A stretch of DNA of 64,000 nucleotides from an uncultured Collinsella sp. (GCA_958352845.1 CATWQC010000001.1:62001-126000); one strand, 5' to 3'. Shown: positions 26,454 to 35,874, numbered from the stretch's first letter. Notes: generated from the sequence alone by a model not told the origin. Translations and numbers: made by a program.

Positions 26454-27758
26454 CTAATGGCGGGCGCGCATCTTCACCAAACGCACCATGGCAAGCGCAA
26501 AGCCCACGGCGGCCACAGCCATGAGTACGTAGAACACCGAGCGAAAGCCGAATAGGAATACGTCCGGACGACCTGTAACAAAACTGGTCACGGCCTCGCC
26601 CATTGCCACGCTCATCTGCCCATACAGGATATGCGACGCCGCCGTAATGCCGAGCGCCATGCCGGCGTAGCGTGCCAAACTACCCAGGCTGCCCGCAAAG
26701 CCGAGCGCTTCGCGCGGAGCCGAGCCCATATACAGCGAGTTGTTGGGGCTCTGGAAAATCGACGTACCGCACGACATAAACGCGGCACAGCACACAATCA
26801 CAGGGATGGAAGAGTGCTCGTCGAGCGTACTTACCGCAAAGAGCCCGCACACGTACACGCCCAGGCCGACCGCCGTGGGACCCTCGCAGCCAACACGGTC
26901 CGAAACCGCACCCGAAAGCGGGCCGATAAAGGCATTCACCATCGGCAGCGCCAAAAACAGCAATCCGGAAATGTCGGAACCAAAGCCGTGGGCGTCCTGA
27001 AAATAGAACGGCAGGATAAACTCGGATGCGCCAATACCAACGAACACGATGAGCATGCAGGCAAGGTTGATGGTAAAGGCCGAATTTGCAAAGCAGCGAC
27101 GAGCGGCCTCGGCAAGGGACATGGGACGGTCGCCGGCCTCCGGCTTAACATGCGGCAACGTGTAGAGCCCCACGATAAACGAGATGACGCCAATGGGCAG
27201 GTTGATGAGGAAGATGCTCTCCCAGGGAAAGCTTGCCACCAGCATGCCACCGAGCACGGGGCCACACATCATGCCGAGGGCCACGAAGGTCGCGAGAATA
27301 CCCATGGCACGGCCACGTTCGCGCGCCGGAAACGACTCGGTGATGATACCCATGTTGTTAGCCATGGCCGCCGCGCAACCGATGCCCTGAACAATGCGTG
27401 CCAGGATAAGAACCTCGAGCGAGGCCGAAAGGCCGCACAGCAGCGAACCGACCGAAAAGACGATGACGCCCAGCTGGAACACATTCACCTTGCCGCGCAC
27501 GTCGCCCAGACGGCCAAACGGCAACATAGCCACGCATGTCGCAAGCAGATACACCGAGCTTACCAGCTGAATGCGATCGAGGCCCATGCCCAGCTCCTTT
27601 TGCATCACGGGCAGCGCCACGGTAACGACGGTCGAATCCAGACACACCATAAACGTCATGATGAGCACGGTAAACAGAATCGCCCATTTGTTCTTGCCAT
27701 GGGTGTCACCCTCTAGAGCAATGTGCTCGCGGCGCAACTGCTCTGCAGTTTTCTCCAT
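26454..27758 (-). CDS. MFS drug/metabolite exporter (DHA2-like, 14-span group)
   Basis: The 434-residue membrane protein has FMVCLDSTVVTVALPVM in the first span, GRLGDVRGKVNVF after the second (the MFS motif A) and RIVQGIGCAAAM, typical of DHA2 proton-driven multidrug exporters. The substrate is unknown. I chose ATG 27758, six bases after AAAGG; a 40-residue upstream extension crosses the terminator of the previous gene and is not credible. Confidence 0.82.
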   Translation of the reverse strand: MEKTAEQLRREHIALEGDTHGKNKWAILFTVLIMTFMVCLDSTVVTVALPVMQKELGMGLDRIQLVSSVYLLATCVAMLPFGRLGDVRGKVNVFQLGVIVFSVGSLLCGLSASLEVLILARIVQGIGCAAAMANNMGIITESFPARERGRAMGILATFVALGMMCGPVLGGMLVASFPWESIFLINLPIGVISFIVGLYTLPHVKPEAGDRPMSLAEAARRCFANSAFTINLACMLIVFVGIGASEFILPFYFQDAHGFGSDISGLLFLALPMVNAFIGPLSGAVSDRVGCEGPTAVGLGVYVCGLFAVSTLDEHSSIPVIVCCAAFMSCGTSIFQSPNNSLYMGSAPREALGFAGSLGSLARYAGMALGITAASHILYGQMSVAMGEAVTSFVTGRPDVFLFGFRSVFYVLMAVAAVGFALAMVRLVKMRARH

Positions 27759-27784
27759 ATCCATCCTTTCGAGTGGCCTAACGC

Positions 27785-27833
27785 AAAAAAACGGGGCCCC
27801 GATCGCCTGCAAACAGCCGCGATTGGGGTCCCG
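27785..27833 (-). terminator. Terminator after metY
   Basis: GGGACCCCAATCGC pairs with GCGATCGGGGCCCC (a few mismatches) around a 12-base loop, followed on the minus strand by seven T. Confidence 0.85.
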
Positions 27834-27901
27834 CCTACGGAATCGGAACGAAAGGTCGCCGAAGCTTTCTGCCAGCATCGGCGCCTTATGCGAACGCTAG
27901 C

Positions 27902-29185
27902 CTAGCACTGCTCGAGTGCCTGCTCAAGGTCGGCAATCAGATCGGCCGTGTCCTCGAGGCCGCACGACAGGCGCACCATGTCGGCGGAGATGCCACAGGC
28001 GATGAGCTCCTCATCGTTCATCTGGCGATGCGTGGCATTAGCGGGATGCAGACAGCAAGTGCGGGCATCGGCCACGTGCGTGGCGATCTGGGCGAGCTTG
28101 AGGCTCTTCATAAAGGTCTCGGCCGCCGCGCGACCACCGTTAAAGCCAAAGCTCACAACGCCGCAGGTACCGTTGGGCATGTACTTCTGAGCCAGGTCAT
28201 AGTACTTGTCGCCCTCCAGGCCCGGATAGCTCACGAAGCGCACCTTGGGATGGCTCTGCAGGAACTTGGCAACGGCCAGGCCGTTCTCGCAATGACGCGG
28301 CATGCGCACATGCAGGCTCTCGAGCGAGCTGTTCAAGAAGAACGCCGCCTGCGGGTTCTGCATGGGGCCAAGATCGCGCATGAGCTGCGCGGTGGCCTTG
28401 GTAATGAAGGCGCCCTCGCGACCGAACTTCTCGGCATAGGTCACGCCATGGTAGCTCTCGTCAGGCGTGGTGAGACCCGGGAACTTGTCCGCATGGGCCA
28501 TCCAGTCAAACTGGCCGTGGTCGACGATCACGCCGCCCAGGTAGGCAGCATGTCCATCCATGTACTTGGTGGTGGAGTGCGTAACGATGTCAGCGCCCCA
28601 CTCAAAGGGACGGCACATCACGGGCGTCGGGAAGGTGTTGTCGACCATCAGCGGCACGCCGTGGTCATGTGCGGCCTTGGCAAAGCGCTCAATATCGAGC
28701 ACGGCAAGGGCGGGGTTTGCGATCGTCTCGCCAAAGACGAGCTTTGTGTTGGGCTGAAAGGCAGCCTCCAGCTCCTCATCGGTGCAGTCGGGGGCGACGA
28801 ACGTGCAGGTCACGCCCATGCGGCCCATGGTGTGGGCGAGCAGGTTATACGTACCGCCGTAAATGGCAGAGCTTGCGACCACGTGATCGCCGGCACCGGC
28901 AACGTTAAAGATCGCGAGGAAGTTCGCAGCCATGCCCGAACTCGTGAGCATCGCTGCGGCGCCGCCCTCCATCTCGCAGATCTTGGCGGCAACCAAATCG
29001 CACGTGGGGTTCTGCAGACGGCTGTAGAAGTAGCCAGACTCCTCCAGGTCAAACAGCTTGCCCATGTGCTCCGACGTGTCGTACTTCCACGTGGTGGACT
29101 GGTAGATGGGCACCTGGCGCGGCTCCGCATCTCCCGGGTGATAGCCGCCCTGAACACATGTAGTACCGATGGTCTGCTCGCTCAT
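27902..29185 (-). CDS. metY: O-acetylhomoserine sulfhydrylase (aminocarboxypropyltransferase)
   Basis: The 427-residue PLP enzyme of the Cys/Met family has YFYSRLQNPT near residue 52, the PLP lysine in THSTTKYMDGH (about residue 208), and SSGMAAN. Length and the start (TIGTTCVQGGYHPG) favour MetY, which makes homocysteine directly from O-acetylhomoserine and sulfide, over MetB/MetC-type enzymes. It lies alone between terminators. Confidence 0.88.
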   Translation of the reverse strand: MSEQTIGTTCVQGGYHPGDAEPRQVPIYQSTTWKYDTSEHMGKLFDLEESGYFYSRLQNPTCDLVAAKICEMEGGAAAMLTSSGMAANFLAIFNVAGAGDHVVASSAIYGGTYNLLAHTMGRMGVTCTFVAPDCTDEELEAAFQPNTKLVFGETIANPALAVLDIERFAKAAHDHGVPLMVDNTFPTPVMCRPFEWGADIVTHSTTKYMDGHAAYLGGVIVDHGQFDWMAHADKFPGLTTPDESYHGVTYAEKFGREGAFITKATAQLMRDLGPMQNPQAAFFLNSSLESLHVRMPRHCENGLAVAKFLQSHPKVRFVSYPGLEGDKYYDLAQKYMPNGTCGVVSFGFNGGRAAAETFMKSLKLAQIATHVADARTCCLHPANATHRQMNDEELIACGISADMVRLSCGLEDTADLIADLEQALEQC

Positions 29186-29370
29186 ATCTAGCTCCCTTGC
29201 CTGGGTTTTAGTTTTATTCGGTTCACGATACCGCTACCCTGCACCCCTCTCAACCCATCCCCAAGGTAGGTTAATGGACAAATTGATCAGGGTATTTATC
29301 TCAAGCCTTGGGCATTTGCTCGATAGATAAAAATGAGGCATACATGAAGCTCTCGATGATTACATGTACT

Positions 29371-29402
29371 GTCACGGGTACCATAGGCGGGTACACCGTG
29401 AC
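29371..29402 (+). promoter_or_regulatory. Inverted repeat in the leader of the C_GCAxxG_C_C gene
   Basis: GTCACGG (29371-77) and CCGTGAC (29396-402), with inner GTAC / GTAC pairs, end just before the ribosome site at 29403. It could be a MerR-type operator or an mRNA hairpin acting on translation. Confidence 0.4.
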
Positions 29403-29415
29403 CAAGGAGACAACG

Positions 29416-29862
29416 ATGAAGCAGATCGATACCACCCAGCTCGACACCGCCGCCTGCCAGGCTCAGGCTGCCGAATACCACGCCCGCGGCTTTAACTGCG
29501 CACAGGCCGTTGCCTGCACGCTCGCACCTGCCGTCGGGCTCGACCCCCAGACCGCCTTTACCCTCACCGAGGGCTTTGGCGCCGGCATGGGTGGCATGAC
29601 CGAGACCTGCGGCGCCATCTCGGGCGCTGTTGCCATCATAGGCTTTGTAATGAGCGACGGCATGGAGAACCCCAAGACCAAAGGCCAGACCTACAAGCTG
29701 TCGCGCGAGATTGCCAAGCGATTTGGCGAGAAGAACACGACGACCGTCTGCGGCACGCTCAAGGGCATCGGATCGGATAAGGGTCCGCTCCGCAGCTGCC
29801 CCGGCTGCATCGACGATGCCATCGAGATCGCCTGCGATGTGCTAAAGCAGCTCGCCGAGTAA
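29416..29862 (+). CDS. C_GCAxxG_C_C family redox-type protein
   Basis: The 148-residue protein has the family pattern: GFNCAQAVACTL (residues about 24-35), GFGAGMGGMTETCGAISGAV (the GCAxxG-like segment), TVCGTLKGIG and SCPGCIDDAIEIACDVL. These proteins are probable Fe-S or thiol redox proteins of anaerobes with unknown substrate; some are annotated as split-Soret cytochrome-like. AAGGAG six bases before ATG 29416 decides the start; an in-frame ATG at 29344 also has GAGG and would add 24 residues across the inverted repeat. Confidence 0.8.
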   Translation: MKQIDTTQLDTAACQAQAAEYHARGFNCAQAVACTLAPAVGLDPQTAFTLTEGFGAGMGGMTETCGAISGAVAIIGFVMSDGMENPKTKGQTYKLSREIAKRFGEKNTTTVCGTLKGIGSDKGPLRSCPGCIDDAIEIACDVLKQLAE

Positions 29863-29879
29863 ACGGCAGCAACAGAAAA

Positions 29880-29928
29880 GCGACGGCCGGCGCACTTGGA
29901 ATCCATCCAAAAGCACGCCGGCCGTCGC
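29880..29928. terminator. Two-way terminator between convergent genes
   Basis: Perfect 13-bp arms GCGACGGCCGGCG and CGCCGGCCGTCGC with a 23-base loop fill the gap between the ends of the genes at 29862 and 29931. Confidence 0.75.
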
Positions 29929-29930
29929 CG

Positions 29931-30569
29931 TTAGAACTCGGCAAACTCGGGAGCGCCGACCTCAATCTCCTCGCGCCCCGCCATAAGCTCGCGCATCTTG
30001 GCGCAAAACGGCTCCTGCTCCCCCGCCTTAAACACCAAATGAATCGTCACGGCATCCGCGTAATCGGTATCCGAGACCTTGGCACCCGAATCCTGCGCCA
30101 AACGAAGCACCTGCTCATACTGCGGATAGGCCACATGCACGTCAACAGGCACGACACTCGTCATCTCGACGATCTGCCCGGCCTCCCGAGCCGCGGCCAC
30201 CGCCGCTTGCGTCGCCGCGGTATAGGCGCGTACCAAGCCACCAGGCCCCAACAGCGTGCCACCAAAATAGCGCGTCACTACGCAGCAAACATTTTTGAGC
30301 CCCGCGCCGCGCAACACCTCGAGCGTCGGCATACCGCTCGTGCGGCTCGGCTCACCGTCATCGCTTTGACGCTCGCGTCCATCGACCAAAATCCACGCGG
30401 GAACATTGTGTCGAGCGTCGTAATGACGTTTGCGAACGGTCTCGATAAAGGCATTCGCCTCATCCTCGGACTCAATATGGACCAGCTGGGCAATAAACCG
30501 GCTCTTGCGGTCCACAAACTCGCCCGTAGCCTCAATATTCGATTGCAGAGTAAAATAGCTGTCCAACAA
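29931..30569 (-). CDS. yigZ: IMPACT/YigZ family protein
   Basis: The 212-residue protein has the UPF0029 domain: EFVDRKSRFIAQL, ARHNVPAWIL, SDDGEPSRTSGMPTLEVL and TRYFGGTLLGPGGLVRAY, then a C-terminal RNA-binding-like domain. E. coli YigZ and eukaryotic IMPACT are translation-related or regulatory; the exact bacterial role is unsettled. It lies downstream of rnpB in the same direction. Confidence 0.88.
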   Translation of the reverse strand: MLDSYFTLQSNIEATGEFVDRKSRFIAQLVHIESEDEANAFIETVRKRHYDARHNVPAWILVDGRERQSDDGEPSRTSGMPTLEVLRGAGLKNVCCVVTRYFGGTLLGPGGLVRAYTAATQAAVAAAREAGQIVEMTSVVPVDVHVAYPQYEQVLRLAQDSGAKVSDTDYADAVTIHLVFKAGEQEPFCAKMRELMAGREEIEVGAPEFAEF

Positions 30570-30677
30570 AGCCCCTCAACAAAATTAAGCGCAGCAACAA
30601 ACAGCCTCAATAATACGGCAAAGGCCGTACCGATAACCCCGGTAAATAGAACGGCAACGCCGATGACCAGGCAAAAA

Positions 30678-30783
30678 CAGCGAGACGGCGTCAGCTGAGT
30701 CGATTTGGCCCGAAAGAGGAGGGAGCACGCCTTATGGCGGCGACCGACGAATGAGCGCCAAATCGGCCAGCTGACGCCGTCGC
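30678..30783. repeat. Structured element 3 (GAAAGAGGAG type) beside rnpB
   Basis: Arms GACGGCGTCAGCTG (30684-97) / CAGCTGACGCCGTC (30768-81) and CGATTTGG (30701-08) / CCAAATCG (30758-65), with inner CGCC-TTAT-GGCG. The left loop CCGAAAGAGGAG and the right loop GCGACCGACGAATGAG match elements 1 and 2 at 13921 and 15225, while the outer stems differ completely. It lies just past the 3' end of rnpB. Confidence 0.7.
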
Positions 30784-30796
30784 AGCGTCAACAAAG

Positions 30797-31165
30797 TGCT
30801 GAGTGGGCCTGTAAGCCGGGTTCTGTCGTGAACGGTCATTTATCTTGTCTGCACGTTACCGTGCAGCTCCACGCACGCTACCCGAACGCGGACCGGGCCG
30901 GCCCATAGCGTTCCTATTCGCGCTTGCTCCGGATGGGGCTTGCCAAGCCGCCGTGTTGCCACGACGCTGGTGGTCTCTTACACCACCGTTTCAGCTTTTC
31001 CCTTTACGCCTTGCGGCGCAGGTGGGAGTCTTCTTTTCTGCGGCGCTTTCCGTCGGATCACTCCGCCCGGCCGTTAGCCGGCATCCCGCCCTCTGGAGCC
31101 CGGACTTTCCTCACGCGTACTGCAAGCAGCACATCGCGCGACCGTCTGGCCCACTCAGCAGTGCA
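30797..31165 (-). ncRNA. rnpB: RNase P RNA
   Basis: About 369 bases of bacterial class A RNase P RNA on the minus strand. The 5' part has the universal GAGGAAAGTCCGGGCTCC (near 31110), and the 3' part the conserved CGACAGAACCCGGCTTAC (near 30820). P1 is formed by GTGCTGAGTGGGCC-type ends. The catalytic RNA trims tRNA 5' ends. A minus-strand TACACT (about 31178-31173) just before the 5' end is a likely -10 box. Confidence 0.96.
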
Positions 31166-31423
31166 AGAGTGTAACACACCGCTGCCTCAGGCAATGGCAC
31201 AACACAAGCGCTCGCACGATAAACCAAGAACCACCCATGCGCTACAATAGTTCAGTCGATGGGCAACGTCGTCAGTCGAGACGCGACCGCGCTCCGCACC
31301 CCTCCGCCTACTCGGTGCGTTCCCGCCTCCTCCCCGAGGCGGGATGTCGGCATTTTTCATGCAGCGACAACCAAATAGCCTGTGGACAGCATGGGCAGCA
31401 TCGTGCATCTCGGCACCAAATGC
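31166..31423. other. Gap between rnpB and rpsA
   Basis: About 260 bases without a gene. It holds the probable rnpB promoter on the minus strand. On the plus strand a TACAAT box (31243-48) and, 75 bases on, a hairpin CCCGCCTC / GAGGCGGG (31322-31343) with a TTTTT run could delimit a small RNA, but support is weak. Confidence 0.35.
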
Positions 31424-31455
31424 AAAAAGGGACCCGTCCATTGCGGACGGATCCC
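31424..31455 (-). terminator. Terminator after rpsA
   Basis: GGGATCCGTCC and GGACGGGTCCC pair (31429-31455) and are followed on the minus strand by TTTTT. Confidence 0.9.
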
Positions 31456-31481
31456 TTAAAACAAGTGATCGTCAAACCGAT

Positions 31482-32648
31482 TTACTCGGCGTCGGTCTCC
31501 TCGTCCTTCTTCTCGGAAGGAAGCGGGGTAACCTCGATCTCGACGCCCAGAGTCTCAGCAGCGGACTTCATGGACAGGGAGATACGACGACGGTCGAGGT
31601 CGATCTCCATGACCTTGACCTGAACCTTGTCGCCCACGTGGGTGACCTGAGAAGGCTGATCGACGTGCTTGTTGGCCATCTCGGAGATGTGCACCAGGCC
31701 CTCGATGCCCTCGCCCAGGTCGACGAAAGCGCCGAACGGGACAAGCTTGGTCACAGTGCCCTCGACGATAGCGCCGACGGGGTACTTCTTGACCAGTGCG
31801 CGCCACGGATCCTCGGTGGTCTGCTTGAGACCCAGGGAGATGCGCTCGCGGTTGAGGTCGACGTCGAGAACCTCGACCTCGACCTCCTGGCCAACCTTGA
31901 CAACCTCGGAAGGATGGTTGACGTGGTTCCAGGAGAGCTCGGAAATGTGGATGAGGCCGTCGATACCGCCGAGGTCGACGAAGGCGCCGAAGTCGACGAT
32001 GGAGGAAACGGTGCCCTGGAGACGCATGCCAGACTTGAGCTTGGACAGGATCTCGGAGCGCTCGGCCTTACGGGACTCCTCGAGCACGACGCGACGGGAG
32101 AGGACGACGTTGTTGCGGTTGCGGTCCATCTCGATGACGCGAGCCTCGATGCGGGTACCCATGTAGGAGGTGAGGTCCTTGACGCGACGGAGGTCGACGA
32201 GGGAAGCGGGCAGGAAGCCACGCAGGCCGATGTCGAGGATCAGGCCGCCCTTGACAACCTCGATAACCTCGCCCTCGACGTTCTCGCCGGAGTTGAACTT
32301 CTCCTCGATGCGGTTCCAAGCACGCTCGTACTCGGCACGCTTCTTGGACAGGACCAGACGACCGTCCTTGTCCTCCTTCTGGAGAACCAGAGCCTCGATG
32401 GGATCACCGAGTGCAACGATGTCTGCAGGGTTAGCGTCCTTGCGGATGGACAGCTCGCGGACCGGGATAACGCCCTCGGACTTGAATCCGATGTCAACGA
32501 GCACCTCGTCATGCTCGATCTTAACGACAGTGCCGTTAACGAGATCGCCCTCATCAAAGTCGGTAATCGTACCGTCGATGAGGTTGTTCATCTCCTCCTC
32601 GTTGACATCGTCAAGAGAGAAAATGGACGAGTTCTGAATCTCACTCAA
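31482..32648 (-). CDS. rpsA: 30S ribosomal protein S1
   Basis: The 388-residue protein contains four S1 RNA-binding repeats, starting near residues 36, 120, 208 and 293; the last two are most typical (GTVSSIVDFGAFVDLGGIDGLIHISELSW and GTVTKLVPFGAFVDLGEG). Four repeats rather than the six of E. coli are normal for high-GC Gram-positives. S1 helps bind mRNA to the 30S subunit. The acidic tail (PSEKKDEETDAE) is typical. Confidence 0.95.
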   Translation of the reverse strand: MSEIQNSSIFSLDDVNEEEMNNLIDGTITDFDEGDLVNGTVVKIEHDEVLVDIGFKSEGVIPVRELSIRKDANPADIVALGDPIEALVLQKEDKDGRLVLSKKRAEYERAWNRIEEKFNSGENVEGEVIEVVKGGLILDIGLRGFLPASLVDLRRVKDLTSYMGTRIEARVIEMDRNRNNVVLSRRVVLEESRKAERSEILSKLKSGMRLQGTVSSIVDFGAFVDLGGIDGLIHISELSWNHVNHPSEVVKVGQEVEVEVLDVDLNRERISLGLKQTTEDPWRALVKKYPVGAIVEGTVTKLVPFGAFVDLGEGIEGLVHISEMANKHVDQPSQVTHVGDKVQVKVMEIDLDRRRISLSMKSAAETLGVEIEVTPLPSEKKDEETDAE

Positions 32649-32963
32649 AGGTGGACCCCTTTCGAACTACGGGGCCCCGATTGCTAGGACCTACAGAAGG
32701 GTGCGACAAGCACACAACGTTTAGGAACACTCGGGAGCCGACAGATACTAATGTGACGCTTATGCAATCACGTTCGTATAGGTTACGGGGAAATGAGTTC
32801 GATTTCAAGCGTGAACTGCGATTTTTTACTCGTGTGGAGACTTTTTCGTAATCTTATGAACACACGTCTCCGCAACTTGACGATAACCAGCCAGGCATTC
32901 GGCTTTGGGGTAAAGTATCCGGAGCCAACGACTCTAGATCAAATTTACGAGAAAGGTGCCCGC
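32649..32963. other. Gap between rpsA and a divergent HAD gene
   Basis: About 315 bases that must hold the promoters of both genes. Visible structure: GTGGAGAC (about 32836) and GTCTCCGC (about 32868) form an inverted repeat with a 24-base spacer. The plus-strand reading frame runs open through here but has no start with a ribosome site, so I see no gene. Confidence 0.4.
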
Positions 32964-33722
32964 GTGCTCAAAGCAGTCGTTTTCGATATGGACGAAACGC
33001 TTCTTAGCATCAACCTCAACGCGTTCATCCTTCGCTATTTTAAGGATGTCTCGTCGATGCTCGCGGATATCGGTCGCCGCAGCCACGGTGGCACGATGGC
33101 ACGCCTCGGCACTATCTTGGTCGACCTCAACGCCAATCGCCGAAGCGGCACGGATAATCGCACCAATCTTGAGTTCTACCAAGAAGAGGTTGAGCGCCGG
33201 TGCGGCATTTGCCTCTCGGACCCACTCATCTACGAGGCGTTTACCTACTATGACCGCGAAGTTCTTCCGTACAAGAACGACGATGTCATTAACGCCCACG
33301 CCATGCCGGGCGCACACGCCGCGCTCCAGGCCGTACAGGACGCAGGGCTGCGCTGCGCGCTCTTTACCAACCCCAGCTTTCCCCAGGGCGCCATCGAGTG
33401 CCGCATGGGTTGGGGCGACCTGGCCGACGCTCCCTTTGAGCTCGTCACGCACATGGGAAACACCACCCGCTGCAAGCCCGATGCCACCTACTATCTAGAG
33501 CAGCTTCAGGTGATGGGGCTCGAGCCGCACGAGGTCCTTATGGTTGGCAACGATCCCAAACGCGACTTCCCGTCCCCCGATTGCGGCATCCAAACCGCCT
33601 TTGTGGGCCAGGGCAAGCCCAGCCGAGCCACCTGGCGCGGAACCATGGAAGACTTCGCCCGCGACTTTAACGCCGTAATCGAGGCCTTCTACGAGCACCA
33701 AATAGCCGACGAACTATCGTAG
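32964..33722 (+). CDS. HAD-superfamily hydrolase
   Basis: The 252-residue protein begins with VLKAVVFDMDETLLS (motif I, two catalytic Asp), has CALFTNPSFPQ (motif II), a lysine in RCKPDATYY (motif III), and VGNDPKRDFPSPDCGIQTAFV (motif IV). A helical cap lies between motifs I and II. It is a phosphatase or phosphoglycolate-type hydrolase of unknown substrate. Start: GTG at 32964 with AAAGGTG upstream; the 57 residues of open frame before it show no homology-like pattern. Confidence 0.8.
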   Translation: MLKAVVFDMDETLLSINLNAFILRYFKDVSSMLADIGRRSHGGTMARLGTILVDLNANRRSGTDNRTNLEFYQEEVERRCGICLSDPLIYEAFTYYDREVLPYKNDDVINAHAMPGAHAALQAVQDAGLRCALFTNPSFPQGAIECRMGWGDLADAPFELVTHMGNTTRCKPDATYYLEQLQVMGLEPHEVLMVGNDPKRDFPSPDCGIQTAFVGQGKPSRATWRGTMEDFARDFNAVIEAFYEHQIADELS

Positions 33723-33742
33723 GCGCCAGAACATCTAGCGCA

Positions 33743-33807
33743 GTTGCGGTGAGATAGTTCCTGTTTGCCCCTCACCCGGGTAATTTTAGGAACTATCTCA
33801 CCGCAAC
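33743..33807. repeat. Long palindrome D (TTGCGGTG family)
   Basis: Perfect 20-bp arms (GTTGCGGTGAGATAGTTCCT at 33743-33762, reverse complement at 33788-33807) with a 25-base loop, between two convergent genes. Confidence 0.82.
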
Positions 33808-33814
33808 GTAATAT

Positions 33815-35134
33815 CTAGCAGACCTGGGTTTTGCCGATCATGATGTTGAGGATCTCGACGTCGGTATCTTTCATACCCACACGGCCCACGTAGCCCATGC
33901 TGGCGATTGTCTGCTCAACGGTATCTTGGATCAGGCCCTCGCCGGCGCGGAAGCCGCGACCCTGCATGGCCATATCATGGCCCAGAATCGCCGCATCGAC
34001 GGCAGCCGAGATCTTGGCGGCACAGCTCGCCTTGGCGCCGTCGCACACGATGCCGCCCACGTTACCGAGCGTATTCGAGACCGTCGCGCCAATCTGCTCG
34101 CGCGTGCCACCGCACAGCCAGGTAATCGCAGCGCCGGCGCCGCACGCGGCGCAAATAGCACCGCAAAACGCCGAGAGCGCACCAATATAGCTCTTGATAT
34201 GCACGGCGATAAGATCGGACAGCATCACGGCGCGCACCAGGCGCTCGTGGTCGCAACGCAGGTACTCGGCATACTCCATGACGGGCAATGCACAGGTAAT
34301 GCCCTGATTGCCCGAGCCGCACACAATGGCGACCGGCAGCGCGCAGCCGTTCATGCGGGCGTCGGACCCGGCGGCCGCACGGGCACGGGCACGGCAGGCG
34401 ACGTCATCGGCACGAGCACCCAGCAGCGTGCGGCCCACCTCGACGCCCCAAGCGTGCGCAAGGCCCTCGGCACTGATCGCGCCATTCAGCTCAATCTGAC
34501 GCTCAACGGCAGCGCGGGCGTCCTCAATGTCGCCGTCCTCAATAAAGTCGATGATGGACTCAATCGACATGGGCGTGTCGGCCTTATCCGCCGCCCGCTC
34601 GGCCACCACACGCTCGGCGCAGGCGGCACACTCCCCCGCCGACTTGCCGCATACCGGAATACCGTCGAGCGTATGGCACGTGACATTGGTGTGATGATCG
34701 GTAATCTCGACGACCGCGGTATGGCCCCCGGCCGTGGCAGTCACCTTGATGTAGAGGTTGGGCACACCCTCGACAAGCGACACATCGCAGTAGCCGGCGT
34801 CGGCGAGGAGCTCGGCCACGCGTGCACGGTCTTCATCGTTAACGCTCTCGAGCACCTCGAGAGCGCTCTTAGCGTCGCCACCCACGGCACCCAGCACGGC
34901 TGCCGCCTCAATACCGTGCATACCACCCGAGTTGGGCACGGTCACGCTCTTAACGTTCTTGATGATGTTGCCCGAGCAGGCAACGTCCATATGATCGGGC
35001 TCGCAACCGAGCGTCTGGCTCGCCAGTGCCGCTGCATAGGCAACGGCAATGGGCTCGGTGCAGCCGAGCGCACAGACAAGCTCGCGGTTCAAAACATCGC
35101 AAAACGCGGCATCACGAAGGGAATCGGTAGGCAT
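33815..35134 (-). CDS. cyuA: L-cysteine desulfidase / UPF0597 (serine dehydratase alpha-like) protein
   Basis: The 439-residue protein has ALGCTEPIAVAYAAALA (residues about 22-38), SGNIIKNVKSVTVPNSGG, the cysteine-rich GSGNQGITCALPV, and GGIVCDGAKASCAAKI near the end, the pattern of YhaM/CyuA proteins. Those are oxygen-sensitive Fe-S enzymes that split cysteine into pyruvate, ammonia and sulfide. Here it could supply sulfide (or selenide) for the metY and selenium pathways; that link is inference. Alternative: another Fe-S lyase of the serine dehydratase family. Confidence 0.8.
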   Translation of the reverse strand: MPTDSLRDAAFCDVLNRELVCALGCTEPIAVAYAAALASQTLGCEPDHMDVACSGNIIKNVKSVTVPNSGGMHGIEAAAVLGAVGGDAKSALEVLESVNDEDRARVAELLADAGYCDVSLVEGVPNLYIKVTATAGGHTAVVEITDHHTNVTCHTLDGIPVCGKSAGECAACAERVVAERAADKADTPMSIESIIDFIEDGDIEDARAAVERQIELNGAISAEGLAHAWGVEVGRTLLGARADDVACRARARAAAGSDARMNGCALPVAIVCGSGNQGITCALPVMEYAEYLRCDHERLVRAVMLSDLIAVHIKSYIGALSAFCGAICAACGAGAAITWLCGGTREQIGATVSNTLGNVGGIVCDGAKASCAAKISAAVDAAILGHDMAMQGRGFRAGEGLIQDTVEQTIASMGYVGRVGMKDTDVEILNIMIGKTQVC

Positions 35135-35406
35135 AGGTATCTCCTACTTGTATAACGGACTGGGCTCTCGAAAATAATTAGTTCTTTTATTTGATAACAA
35201 TGCATCAAAAACCGCAACCATGGTTCCGGCAGACGGCGCTCAAGCGCAAACTGACGACATTCATTCACGAGAAGCCGGTCTTGTTGCATGCTAAAGCGTT
35301 TGACCAAAAAACGCCCGAGCGTTTACGCAAAAGTCGCGCTATCATGCAGTCGAACGCGGTAAACACCTTTAGCATTTGCGCCGCACAGACCAGAGAGGAA
35401 CCATCC

Positions 35407-35874
35407 ATGAAGATCGGTATCGGTAACGACCACGCCGCCGTCGAGCTCAAGAACATCATTTCCGAGCACCTGAAGGAGCGCGGCTGCGAGGTCGTGAACT
35501 TTGGCACCGACACCTCCGAGAGCTTTGACTACCCCATCGCCGGCTACAAGGTGGGTAAGGCCGTTGCCAACGGCGACGTCGACCTGGGCATCCTCATCTG
35601 TGGCACCGGTGTCGGGATCAGCCTGGCTGCCAACAAGGTCGAGGGCGTACGCGCCGTTGTGTGCTCCGAGCCCTTCAGCGCCAAGCTCTCCCGCATGCAC
35701 AACAATACCAACGTGCTCGCCTTTGGCGCCCGCGTCGTGGGCTCCGAGCTCGCCAAGATGATTGTCGACGAGTGGCTCGACGCCGAGTTTGAGGGCGGTC
35801 GTCACGAGCGTCGCGTTAACCTCCTCAACGAGATCGATCACACGCGCGGCCTTAAGATCGTCGACGAAGCCTAA
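35407..35874 (+). CDS. rpiB: Ribose-5-phosphate isomerase B / LacAB family
   Basis: The 155-residue protein starts MKIGIGNDHAAVELKN and has the active-site ILICGTGVGISLAANK (about residues 63-78) and RMHNNTNVLAFGARV, as in RpiB. It interconverts ribose- and ribulose-5-phosphate; a galactose-6-phosphate isomerase role is possible from sequence alone. ATG 35407 is chosen because it matches the family start and has GAGAGGAA. The 272-base gap upstream (35135-35406) holds the two divergent promoters and nothing else I can name. Confidence 0.92.
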   Translation: MKIGIGNDHAAVELKNIISEHLKERGCEVVNFGTDTSESFDYPIAGYKVGKAVANGDVDLGILICGTGVGISLAANKVEGVRAVVCSEPFSAKLSRMHNNTNVLAFGARVVGSELAKMIVDEWLDAEFEGGRHERRVNLLNEIDHTRGLKIVDEA

